Shown here: piece after piece, positions 9,355 through 19,540 of the stretch | Layout: the number at the start of each line of letters is the position of its first letter | How positions within the stretch are numbered: position 1 is the first letter of the stretch | Source: Annulohypoxylon bovei var. microspora | Lineage: Eukaryota; Ascomycota; Sordariomycetes; Xylariales; Hypoxylaceae | Direction: 5' to 3' | DNA length: 64,000 nt | NCBI GenBank assembly: GCA_022836615.1 | Contig: MU405227.1 | Coordinates: forward strand, 62,001-126,000 | The notes under the pieces: model-generated | Seen by the model: only the letters and a program-made list of their open reading frames with translations | What the model was told of the DNA's origin: nothing | Database searches by the model: none | Position numbers and translations under genes: made by a program

Positions 9355-11648
9355 ATGACTCTCCCATTCCGGGACATTAATGTCCACGTTGCGGCAGATT
9401 CCTATACCTTCACCTCACCCTCTTCTCCTAATGCGCCTGCCCTCATCGTCGACCGTCCTACCGGAGATGTAAGGCTAAGCGAGACAGCTTTTTTCCCTAA
9501 ACGAGTATCCCGTGTTTCTAGTATTGCTGGTATATTGGGTTTTATCAGATTGAGACTTGGTAATTTAACCTCCTCTAACATACCTAATGATTCTTATCCT
9601 GACATATTCTCATGATATAGACAAGTATGCGATCATCATTACCAAAGCCCAACCAGTGGGTCGCCTTAAGGGCCATATGGTCTACAAGGTCGTCTCAACC
9701 GACTTCCTCCCAATGCGCGAGCGACAGATCCGCGACCCCGACGAGGACCAGTTCTTGTCATTACTCAAGACTTACATCATGAGGGGACCCATGTACTTCT
9801 CCTATTCTCTCGATCTCACCAACAGCTTCCAGCGACAGGCTACTGCAGATAACTCGAGCCCCCTTTGGATGCGAGCCGACGATCGTTTCTTCTGGAACAA
9901 GTTTGTTCAGACTGACCTTATTAACTTTCGCAAGACCGGAAACCGATCACAGCATGGTCCCCAATCTGCGGTCGACCCTTACATCCTACCGCTTATCTGG
10001 GGAACCCTCGAGATCCGACCCACCACGTTCAAAAATACACAACTGACTATTGTCTTAATTACTCGCAAGGGAAGATTTCGAGCCGGAACCAGATACTTTA
10101 CCAGAGGTCTCGATGAGGAAGGCCATGCGGCGAACTATAACGAGACAGAACAGGTCGTTGTCTTGAATGACACAGGTCGAGGTTTAGGGGGTTATGCCGG
10201 AAGCAGTGACATGCAGAGCGGAAAGCATGGTTCCGAAGGTGCAGAGATGCAGGTGTTGTCCTATGTACAGACTCGAGGCAGCATCCCGGTATACTGGGCC
10301 GAGATCAACGCCCTCAAATATACCCCTAAGCTTCAGGTCCGGGGTATAGAAACAGCTCTCACAGCCGCTAAGAAGCATTTCGACGAGCAGATCCGTGTCT
10401 ACGGAGACAACTACCTAGTAAACCTAGTCAATCAGAACGGCCGCGAGAAGCGAATGAAGGAAGCCTATGAGCAAATGGTTAAGAAGCTTGTTTCGTCGCC
10501 GTCGGATAAGGCTAAGAGCGATACCCTCAGCGACGAAAAGTTCCATGTCATCGAGCCCTCATCCTCCAAGCAGGAATTCGACCGTCTACACTACGTCTAC
10601 TTCGACTACCATCATGAGACTAAGGGCATGCAGATGCACAAAGCCATGTTGCTCGTCGAGCAGCTCCACGACGCTCTTATAGCGCAGCAATACTTCCGCG
10701 GTGTGGACATGCCCGCCAACGGCGGTCTCGAGACAAGGAACTACCAGACTAGCGTAGTACGAACAAACTGCATGGACTCCCTCGACCGTACCAACGTCGT
10801 CCAGAGCATGCTCGCACGATGGACGCTAGATCGCATGTTCGTCGACCTCGGCCTGCTCCAGCGGGGCGAGACCTTCGCCACCGCCGACCCGGCGTTCGAG
10901 TTCTTATTCCGCAACATATGGGCCGACAACGCGGACACGGTCTCCAACTCGTACGCGGGAACCGGCGCCATGAAGACGGATATCACCCGTCTGGGCACGC
11001 GTACGAAGGCGGGCATCATGGGAGACGGCAAGGTTGCCGTGATGCGATACTACCTGAACAACTTCCGCGACGGTCCCAGACAGGACGCCTTCGACCTCTT
11101 TCTAGGCGCCTACGAGCCTGCGGCAGCTAACATCGGCTCCTCGCTCATCTTCGCCGACCGCCGACCGATCCTCATCCAGAGCATCCCGTACGTCTTCGCC
11201 TTCAGCCTGTTCTTCGTCCTCGTGGGCCTATTCACCAGGCGCATGCCGGGCTCGTCTATCTGGACCATCCGCATCTTCATCCTGTTTTGGTTCGCCATCG
11301 CCGGATGGAGCTTCAGCTTCATCATCAACAACGGCATGCTTTTTGTAAGTCTCATTTTTGCTTGTTTCACCACAACCCCACCTACCTGCATATATGCACA
11401 TATATATGCACATATATAGTGCGTATATATAGTGCGTATTAGGAATAAAGATAAATAAGAGCTAACCAACGCCACAGGTCAACTGGCCCAAGCTCAACCC
11501 CCGCCCCTGGGCGACCGAAGGCTACCAAGACGCCATCACCAAGGTGCGCAAGGACGTGCTGCTCGGCCCCCTCGTCGCCAAGCACGAGCGCGGGCTCAGC
11601 ACGGCGCGGTACCTCAACGCCGAGGAGGGCAAGAAGAGGATCGAGTAG
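9355..11648 (+). CDS. sac1: Phosphoinositide phosphatase SAC1
   Basis: Three exons: 9355-9559, 9621-11344 and 11478-11648, giving 699 aa. Intron 1 (61 nt) splits a GAC codon to restore IRLRLDKYAIIITKAQPVG. Intron 2 (133 nt) has GTAAGT and ends GCTAACCAACGCCACAG. Sac1 dephosphorylates PI4P at the ER/Golgi. The Sac catalytic CX5R motif is CMDSLDRTN with Cys at about residue 452. The domain starts near VGRLKGHMVYKV, with NSFQRQ and RFFWNKF blocks. Two C-terminal membrane segments (SIPYVFAFSLFFVLVGLF and TIRIFILFWFAIAGWSF) lie close together, as in ER Sac1, followed by the cytosolic tail FVNWPKLNPRPW. Length fits the family. Intron 2 contains a TATATGCACATA-type microrepeat, and the 3' flank carries a long CAGA microsatellite. 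Confidence 0.95.
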
Positions 11649-11688
11649 ACACCCGCCCATCTACCCATCCATACATACATATATATGC

Positions 11689-11784
<96 letters not shown>

Positions 11785-13038
11785 CAGCAAACGAGCGGAG
11801 GGGAAGGGGAGAAGGCAAGGGAAGGCAGAGTGAAGGGTGTTTGGTTGTACTTTTATAATTTCCGTCCCTTCTTCTTCGTCCGCAGCCCTTGTTGTTTGTT
11901 GGCTGGCAGGTGTTTGGCACGTCCGAGTACTACGCCCTAGAATGCGTATCTGAGTAATTACCGTTGCAATCCGTCGTTTTTTGGCCCCCGTTCCCATACC
12001 CGCGAGACAACTAAGAGTACGCTGTTGTGGATAGCTTGCGGGGTAATTGGTGTGCTGTGTTGGCTGAACAGTCTGCTGCTGTTGTGTCGCGTGGGCTATT
12101 GTTGGAGTCTTGTACGAGTACAGAATACTAAGGAGAAGAACTGCGCAATCTGGAATACACTGGGAAACTAATCCTGTTAAAAACGTGCCTCAATCTCTAC
12201 ATGCTTTCGTTACCTATCCCTAAATGCATGCATATGTATGTGTGTGCTACGCAATCCCAAGTGGGCAGTAGAAGTGTGTGAAACGAAGAGACGATGGCAG
12301 AAGTTTAATTCTTATTATTACACGATCCTACAGCCAACAACAACAGCAGTTCCCAAGCGCGCTAACCCAGGCAACCTTAAGTACTAGTTGGAAAAAAGCG
12401 TATACCTCGTACATACACGTACAGGCTATCTCTGTTTCTGTCTGTCTCTGATCCCCGCCGTGCTCTCTATTAGACGATATGTTTCTCGTTTTCCAATCCC
12501 GAATTCGATTCTTCCCTGCCGATGCTAGACGAGTTTCCCGTGGCCGTTAATAACTCCGTGCGTGAGAGAAGAAAAAACGATGCTTGCTTGCTTGTTTTGT
12601 AGATGATAAAGGGAAAATGCGGTATCGAGGCCATACAGGTAAAAAATAATAATAAGAGCGGTAGGACGAGTAAAAGTAGGGGTGACAGTAGTAGTAATAA
12701 CAAAAATAAAAAAAGAGCCGAGAAGGCAGACAGGGTATGATAGCAATAATTATAACAGAAATTTTGTTCATATGAAAATTCGGTGATCCCGAGAGTGGGA
12801 GTGTAGACTTTTAAGAGCAAGAGGCAAAATAAGGGGGCAGAGAATAGGACAGTAAAAAAAAAAGGATGCAGCCGCAGGGGTATCATGACCAAAACTCGTC
12901 CAAAGCTCTCTTCCTCTATGCTTGATAACGTGGCGGAACGAAGCGCAGGAGGTTGCTAGTGCGTCTAGCTTGCCCAACGTTTTTCAACAGCAATATCTTC
13001 TTCCTCATCTTCTCTTTCGTCGCACCTCTATTCTACTT
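11649..13038. other. Convergent spacer after SAC1
   Basis: About 1.4 kb between the 3' ends of SAC1 and the large protein gene at 13039-16878. It holds the CAGA microsatellite and simple A/T- and purine-rich stretches (12630-12720, 12850-12865). Open frames on the minus strand at 12470-12977 are low-complexity Phe/Leu/Tyr shadows. No gene is supported. Confidence 0.6.
11688..11780 (+). repeat. CAGA/GACA tetranucleotide microsatellite (~23 copies)
   Basis: An almost pure (CAGA)n tract of about 93 bp begins 40 bp after the SAC1 stop codon, so it is probably in the 3' UTR. On the opposite strand it gives artificial CLSVCLSV frames. It should be length-variable between strains. Confidence 0.95.
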
Positions 13039-16000
13039 TTACAACCAAAGCAACCACTTCACAACCCTCACGATCCCCTTGCCCACGCCGAGTACGATCC
13101 TCGCCAGCATCACGACAAACCAGACGTACCACATGAAGCCAACGAGCACCCACTCGACGGCGAGCCAGCCCGCACGACGCACCCACCTGAAGCGTCTGCG
13201 TCTGCGCCTGAGCATCTTGTCCATGGTATCCGTGACGCGCTTGACCTTCAGCCGCTGGCTATCTACCAGATCGCGGTTTACCTCGTCGGCCTCGTCCGCG
13301 GCGCGGTGCGTCATCTCCATCAGATCGCCCGCGACGCGATCGTGTAGCCCATCGACGCGACGCTGTAGAACGGGCGCCGTCTCGATCGCGAAGCGCTTAG
13401 TGCTGTTTTCGGACCGGCGGATCGAGTTATCGATGCTAGACATAAGCACGTCTGCCGTCGCAGGGAACAGCTGGAGCTCCGGGGCCAGGAGTCCCATCGC
13501 TTTCTCGTCAGGCATGAAACGCGCGACGTCAGACCATGCGAGCCCGGCCAGAGCTCCCTTGTTATCGAGTGCAAACATGGGCAAGGGCTCGTGGGCGCGG
13601 CGCGAGATCTCCATGGCCTTGATGCCGGAGCACAGGATCAGCGCGCGTAGCCTAGCCACCTCGCGACGGGAGATCTGGCCACCCTGTGGTGACGGGCTGC
13701 TGTTCGAGATCGACCAGTGACGGGTTGGCTGGGACAGCGTTCTAGACCCGATGCGCGGCCGGGATTGCGGCGCAGGGAGGACCACGGTGGTATCCTTGGA
13801 CGTGCTGTGCAATTTTTCGCCCGAGATGGCCGAGCGGGGTTCCGTGTCCGAAACATCAGACGAGTCACGGAGGAGACGAGATTTCGTAGGTACGAGATCC
13901 GTCGAGGGGGGCGATGCCTTGCGAATATCGATGCGCGGCGGTTTCAGCCGGTCGAAACGAGGCGATCTACTAGGTCGCGACGTGGGACCCATCACGGAAA
14001 GAGGGTCAATCTCTTCCGATATTGCCTTGTCCTGTGATAGGAATGTCTGCTTAAATGAGGGCATTACCTCCAAATAATTATTTTGACGATTGCTATCGCG
14101 TAGACGCCGAGAGCTGCTACGAGACACGTTCGTAGAGCCTTTGTTCCTACCTCTTTTCGGCTGTTCGTCCGAGTCGGAGCTTAATGACGTTGACGAAGCA
14201 TCTTCGATATCCGAGTCTCTCTTCCATAAAAGATCGGTGACTTTAGACACACTGCCGCGTATCATACCATCTAACTTGGCGCTACCTTTGAAGATGCCCC
14301 GTAAACCAACCTGATCATCGCCTTTGATCTTGCTGATACTCCCCACACTCTTGTGTGACTTATGACTCTCGTTGGTAGTCCTTTGGATCATCTTGCGGCT
14401 AAGACTCTTAGACCTGCGTCGATCAGGTGACTGGAATCTCTCCGCAGTAACCGCCGCGAGATTAAGCTGCTCAGGTGGTTCGACGGGACTGTCCACCTTG
14501 TCGGCTTTCTCACGGACTAGATTATTAGCCCCACGTTCTCGTTCTCGTTCTCGCTCCCGCTCCCGCTCCCGACTACGATCACGGAATATGTTCTTGACCT
14601 TAGAGAAAGGCTTCCGGCTGGGGGACCCCGGTCTACTTTCAGGCGGAGAGAGATCCATACCGATCGTTGGGACCTGAGGGTGACGGCCCCGCGACGGTCT
14701 TGCGTCTGGAGACTGCGCCCGGGAAGAATCCATGTCCACAGACATTCTGTAGTTCCTACCGGGAACTTCCAAGCTCGGGCGCCCTGATCCGAGGGGAGAC
14801 CCATGTTGCACTCTTCCACGGATAGTCTTATCTTGATTATCGAGGACCTCTACCCGTGAGCCCCTGCGGCTAATTTCTTCCGGGGTTTGAGAACCCTTGT
14901 CCGGTGTCGCCATCCGCGATGGCAGTTGTTTAAGGAGCCCACGGCTATTCTCGTCTGGGTTTTCCTTCTCACTTTGCTCCTCTTTCGCCATCATCTCCTT
15001 CATCTGCTTATCGAGCAGATCTGTACCATCTGCACTAATAGTACCCGTACGATTTCGTCTCCTGCGATCAGTTTCGCTATCCGACGTATCCGACAATGAC
15101 CCTTTCCTAAATTTCAGGAAGTCATGGTGGCTATGTGAAAGACCATTCTGTTTATGGTGACCCCTCAAATCTTGGAGTTTCTGGCGGGCACGTTCTCGTG
15201 CGCTCACAATTGGTACGTCGGACTCTACTCTAATTGGACTTATAAGATCCGCTTCAGAGGCAGTTGTGACATCACCCATATCCCCTTCCCTTGTAGAGAT
15301 AGAAAGCGCAGATGCGACAGGTTCATTTTCCTGGCGAGGTGGTGATTGTGCCTCTAGCTTTCGAGGGAAAATCTTGGAATAGTGGCGATCTTCAATGAGA
15401 TATTTGTTATCGTCCTGTTCCATCCAGTATGTGTCTGCAAGTATATCGGCGGGATCGATGCTCCAATCTATCCTTAACCGTTTAGGTTTTGCTATTGTTG
15501 AGACAGGTCTTGGGATATTAGAAGGGGGAGGCTCTTGATCGACATCATGTGCTCCTTGGAATGAGGGCAGCGGAGAGGTCCCAGGCGATAGACCTGACGT
15601 AGCTGCGGACGCTGCAGTTTGGTCAATCCAGCCTGTTACCCTCGAGATATCCGAAAACCCCTGTGCCCCTCCATCGATAGCTTTGCGCTCTCGAGCTCTA
15701 ACTTTTCGGTTTCGGATGTATTGAAGCGGATTGTAAGTCCGGCCTAGTACGATCTGAGGTGCGCCAGTGAAGGGGTTCAAAGGTGGTCTCGCGGATGTAG
15801 GAGACGTCGAGTGACTAGAAGATGATGGCCTAGAACGTGTGTCTTGTTTCAGAGGCGGGACAATTTGCAATAGTCGTCTGTATTGTGCCATCAATTCGAG
15901 ATACTCTTTCGCCCTCTGGGCCCTGTTAAGAGTAGAAGACGAAAAGTGATATGTATAACTACCCTCATTATCAAATGAAGGCTGTAGTGGGCTAGGTATC

Positions 16001-16878
16001 CTTGGTGTCGATACAGCTCTTGGTGTTAGGCCCCTATCAGGTTTTGGCGAAATAGTCCGAGAAGTCCTCCTCTGTTGCTGTAGATGCTGCTTAAGGCTAC
16101 CTCCACCCATGCTATCAGGAAGCTGAGCAAGACGTGGAGGGATGGGACTCGACATGTTCCTCCTTTCTGCCAAACGTCGTGATTCGCTCAGATTAAGAGC
16201 CATGTTCACAATTTGAGTAGAATCGACATCGAGGGGTGTACTCGGTCGTAGAGTCGGAGTCGGGATCCTCGAAATTCGTCGTCCGTTCTGGCTATGTTGT
16301 CTCTCCTCATCTGGAGCCGGGCTTCCTACTCGGCTTGCTTGACCTTCACTGGATCTTCTCATGCCCTGTTCATCTATCCCTAGCCCCGTCCGAAAGCTTG
16401 CCGCATTCAACTTATCTGACAAATTCATAGATAAACTCATAGATGCCTTTCCTTTGCGACTATCCACCGGTATCCGTGATCGCCTTCGACTGTCGTCCCG
16501 GCTTGCCGATGTTCCCTTAGAAGATTCGTCAAGCATGGTATTGGAGAGGAGGAAGCCCCCACCCGGCCGAGGTTTATGTGGTCGACGTCGTTTAAGTACT
16601 TCATGATTGAGGTCCCTACCCCTATCCATATCTCTACTTCCCTGATCCAGCGCATAAGAGTTCGAGTTCGGGTTGTTGGCGGTGCTTTTGTGAGGAGAAT
16701 GAGCCATGGTCATCGAACTGGTAAAAGGATCGTCAAGACTTGGAGCTGTACTAGATTCACCGGTCTCATAGCTGCCATAGCTATGCGAAGACCTTGCCGT
16801 TGATAATCGGTGTTGGTAGTGTTGGGTTATGGTTGGATTCGCGGATAGATCGGCTTCGTTGTCTTTCATCGCGCCCAT
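13039..16878 (-). CDS. Large disordered protein with C-terminal membrane segment, unknown function
   Basis: One uninterrupted frame of 1279 codons, ATG at 16878. Most of the protein is Ser/Arg/Pro-rich and looks disordered, with many RRxS-type sites that could be phosphorylated. There is a run of seven Arg-Glu pairs (bases about 14525-14572). Only two parts look structured. One is the stretch about 1080-1230, including ALILCSGIKAMEISRRAH and helical acidic/basic segments with DLMEMTHRAADEADEVNRDLVD. The other is a C-terminal basic cluster followed by about 40 hydrophobic residues (WLAVEWVLVGFMWYVWFVV, then an amphipathic end). It may be anchored to a membrane by its C-terminus. I do not recognise the family and give no function. 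The length of the open frame and the conserved-looking C-terminal part make it a real gene. Confidence 0.85.
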   Translation of the reverse strand: MGAMKDNEADLSANPTITQHYQHRLSTARSSHSYGSYETGESSTAPSLDDPFTSSMTMAHSPHKSTANNPNSNSYALDQGSRDMDRGRDLNHEVLKRRRPHKPRPGGGFLLSNTMLDESSKGTSASRDDSRRRSRIPVDSRKGKASMSLSMNLSDKLNAASFRTGLGIDEQGMRRSSEGQASRVGSPAPDEERQHSQNGRRISRIPTPTLRPSTPLDVDSTQIVNMALNLSESRRLAERRNMSSPIPPRLAQLPDSMGGGSLKQHLQQQRRTSRTISPKPDRGLTPRAVSTPRIPSPLQPSFDNEGSYTYHFSSSTLNRAQRAKEYLELMAQYRRLLQIVPPLKQDTRSRPSSSSHSTSPTSARPPLNPFTGAPQIVLGRTYNPLQYIRNRKVRARERKAIDGGAQGFSDISRVTGWIDQTAASAATSGLSPGTSPLPSFQGAHDVDQEPPPSNIPRPVSTIAKPKRLRIDWSIDPADILADTYWMEQDDNKYLIEDRHYSKIFPRKLEAQSPPRQENEPVASALSISTREGDMGDVTTASEADLISPIRVESDVPIVSARERARQKLQDLRGHHKQNGLSHSHHDFLKFRKGSLSDTSDSETDRRRRNRTGTISADGTDLLDKQMKEMMAKEEQSEKENPDENSRGLLKQLPSRMATPDKGSQTPEEISRRGSRVEVLDNQDKTIRGRVQHGSPLGSGRPSLEVPGRNYRMSVDMDSSRAQSPDARPSRGRHPQVPTIGMDLSPPESRPGSPSRKPFSKVKNIFRDRSRERERERERERERGANNLVREKADKVDSPVEPPEQLNLAAVTAERFQSPDRRRSKSLSRKMIQRTTNESHKSHKSVGSISKIKGDDQVGLRGIFKGSAKLDGMIRGSVSKVTDLLWKRDSDIEDASSTSLSSDSDEQPKRGRNKGSTNVSRSSSRRLRDSNRQNNYLEVMPSFKQTFLSQDKAISEEIDPLSVMGPTSRPSRSPRFDRLKPPRIDIRKASPPSTDLVPTKSRLLRDSSDVSDTEPRSAISGEKLHSTSKDTTVVLPAPQSRPRIGSRTLSQPTRHWSISNSSPSPQGGQISRREVARLRALILCSGIKAMEISRRAHEPLPMFALDNKGALAGLAWSDVARFMPDEKAMGLLAPELQLFPATADVLMSSIDNSIRRSENSTKRFAIETAPVLQRRVDGLHDRVAGDLMEMTHRAADEADEVNRDLVDSQRLKVKRVTDTMDKMLRRRRRRFRWVRRAGWLAVEWVLVGFMWYVWFVVMLARIVLGVGKGIVRVVKWLLWL
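14525..14572 (-). repeat. Arg-Glu coding hexanucleotide repeat
   Basis: Imperfect 6-bp repeat (CTCGTT/CTCCCG variants on the plus strand) inside the 1279-aa gene, encoding about seven RE dipeptides. It is a likely site of in-frame length variation. Confidence 0.8.
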
Positions 16879-18235
16879 GGCGTAAGCCTTGTTAGTAATT
16901 CTTCTCGCATACCAAGTAGTACTTTAAATAGTATAGCTGTTATTGTACTATCTGTTTTGAGGTGTTCTGTCGACGACTCTTGACATTGTGGGTGATTCCC
17001 ACCAAGTCGAAGACAGGGAGGTTCGAACAATTGGGGGTTTGCTATGCGAATGACGACATTAACGTTAATGAACAAACGTGTACGATGTTCTTAGTCCATA
17101 TTCTTCAAACGTGTTTTCGAATAAATGATATCTTCCACGTATGAGTATGATTAAAAAGATCGAATGAGTTTAAGTTTCGTCAGGGGGTATTTCGTATTAT
17201 AAATAGGTACGGGGTTTGAAGGTATTTCCAGTTGGAGCGGTCGCGGGTCGCGGCTTGACCAAGCTACTGCCAAGTTCCCAAGATTGCTAGGATCTTCCCG
17301 ATTTCTAGTAATAACGAACTCTATTTAAATGGAGCCGACGCTCGAACCACGATGCATGTGAAGAACTTCCGTTATATGGTAGTATGGTTAAATGCATTAT
17401 ACTCACACAGTGATTGGTTAATATCATTATAGCGGATCTTTTGCAGAAGGACGGAAATGAGCTCCAGTAACGCACATGGACCCATCATGACAATAAGCCC
17501 ACATTCATTACAGGAACACAGGAGTTTTATGATCACTTACATCATTGTAGGTAAGGTTGTTCTTAAGACCGGTTACACTTAACTACGTGACAACGAGCAT
17601 TAAGCCCCTTAAGTGTACCTACCTACTAATAGTAGGTATCCATGGAAGCTTATACTATTCAGCTTCATGAACAAGCCTCTTAAGAATACACACTCAAATC
17701 ACCAAAAACTCGTTATTTAAACACAATGCGCGATCAGAGAAAAAACAGCACTCAATAAAATTTCTGCATAGTAAGTCCCAACTCCAGAAAATGCAAACAA
17801 CTCCCCTTCTCCAATCCTGCCAACGAATGGGACACGAAGTACAAAAAGGACTGCTTTCCTGGGACTAGGTAGCCAGAAAGCTACCAGAGACAATCCGCCC
17901 CTTCTCTATGAGTAGGTAGGTTAGCCAACCTTCCACGCTCGCCCGTTCAAATCCAACATCCAGTACGGATCCAAAACAACGGCGTAGGTGATTCGGCTTC
18001 AAATTATCGCGCAAAGGCTCTCGAGTTAAATATGTATAATGGCGATGGGAGGTATGATATACGAAGTGAACACGAAGGAAATTACGTGTCTGGGTTCGTG
18101 TGCAGGTAGTGTGCCGACCTAACGGCGTCGCCGTCGTCTCTTAAAGAGATATTGCCGATGCGACTTGAGCGGGCGGGAGATGATATGGAGCCTTTACTTG
18201 CAGCAGTATTGACTTGACTGACACTCCACAATACA
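16879..18235. other. Spacer upstream of the large protein gene
   Basis: About 1.36 kb with the promoter of the 1279-aa gene and the 3' flank of the syntaxin gene. It is AT-rich around 17140-17780. An inverted repeat TACCTACT-AAT-AGTAGGTA lies at 17620-17638. No gene is supported. Confidence 0.55.
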
Positions 18236-19540
18236 TTACTCGCCAGGCTGCCAGCCAATGGCCCTCGCATGAGCTCTCTCGACAAGCAGATTGGGTACGG
18301 CGGCGATTTCAAACCATGAGCGGGCGTTTGGCTGCAAAAGGTTGCGTTTGGCATTGCTGCCGCCACCTGTCGTTCCTTTCGTAACCACGACGTACACCAC
18401 AACAATAATAACAATAACGATGATAATAGCAACTTAGATTAAAACGTTAGCACACTTCACGCGAAAACCGAAGCAGGGTGGACTAAACATACCAACGATA
18501 CCCAAGCATATCCACTTCTTCCTTCGTGTTGACCTGGCAGTGGTGATAGCAGTGCCCACCTCCTGGTTTCCCTTGTCAATGTTCTCGACAATTTCCTCAC
18601 CCTTCTGTTCAATGTTGGTCACAGCAGCTTCTTGTTGTATAATGAGGGTATCCATATCCTGGAAGAGCTGCGCAAGTTCAATCATCTGTTGCTCGATCTT
18701 CTTTAGCTGAGCGTGTCGGTCTTGGACGGCGCTCAAAACTGCTTGAGCTTGGCCACGACGGTTGCTCTGCATCAGCGCCTGTTGGAAAACCTGACCGCCA
18801 GTCTGGTCCTCGACAGCAGCGCGAACCTCGGCCTCGTCAGCATCGGGTCGCACGATGCGGTATTGTCGCGCCATCTGTTCTTGCGTCTTCTTGCGGAAAG
18901 CCGACTCGACACCCTGGTAGGATCGAATAGCATCCTTCAACCTGCCATCGACACGACGAACTTGTTGGCCAAATTTCTGCTGGCTCTCGGGGTTGCTCTT
19001 AAGCTGTCGTACTCGCTCAGTCAATTGCCTATAATGAGCCATTGTTTCGGAGCTAAGAGCGTCAAGCTGGCGGTTAGTGTTACTCGTGGCCGAGGCGTCG
19101 GCATCGTCGAGGGCTCTTTGTTGCAGAGACTTAAGCTGGTCGAGGTTTCGGTCAATCATGTCGATTCCGCGGTTGATTTCCGAGACTTCGTTCAAAACAG
19201 AGTTGGCGTTTCCGGTCGCAAAGGAGCCGGGGTTCTGGGTGAGCGAGGCCATCTCGACATTGTTCGCTATTATTCGTCAGCAATTACGTAGGCGGAGACA
19301 TGCCATGCCAAAACAACATACACCCATACTCGTCTCTGCCCATTGCTGGGCCATAGTTTGGTCGCGATGGCAATCCACCACCGTAGCCGCTGCCATTGCC
19401 AGCATTATTCCGCTCGTCGAAGGGGTTTTGTTGTCCGCCGTACCTATATCAATGCCCGAGTTAGTCGTCAGAACCGCATCACAGTCGCAATTAGAGCTAC
19501 ACGTCGAAAAAAGGGGGGAAACCAACCCGTACTGTGCCAT
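18236..19540 (-). CDS. sso1: Plasma-membrane syntaxin (t-SNARE Sso1-type)
   Basis: Four exons: 19540-19527 (14 nt), 19443-19322, 19266-18493 and 18432-18236, giving 368 aa. Introns are 83, 55 and 60 nt with consistent phases; intron 1 has a weaker GTTGGT donor. Sso proteins pair with Sec9 and Snc for exocytosis at the plasma membrane. An N-terminal MAQYGYGGQQNPFDE segment precedes an Habc-like helical bundle (NEVSEINRGIDMIDRNLDQL onward). The SNARE helix has a zero-layer Gln in AQLFQDMDTLIIQQEAAV, then a basic RRKKWICLG junction and a membrane anchor rich in Ile/Val. The last exon then continues about 48 residues past the anchor (TKGTTGGGSNAKRNLL... to WQPGE), which is unusual for a tail-anchored SNARE. 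A missed last intron could shorten this. The family is secure; the extreme C-terminus is less so. Confidence 0.9.

Noticed and set aside
11522..11997. Two minus-strand frames with CLSVCLSV repeats
   Set aside because: They are translations of the CAGA microsatellite and of SAC1 3' flank, not proteins.
12470..12977. Hydrophobic Phe/Leu/Tyr-rich minus-strand frames
   Set aside because: Low-complexity shadows of A-rich plus-strand repeats; no conserved motif or suitable start context.
17020..17045. GGTTCGAAC-like B-box as a tRNA hint
   Set aside because: No matching A-box, acceptor stem or anticodon arm could be formed around it; other B-box-like sites failed in the same way.
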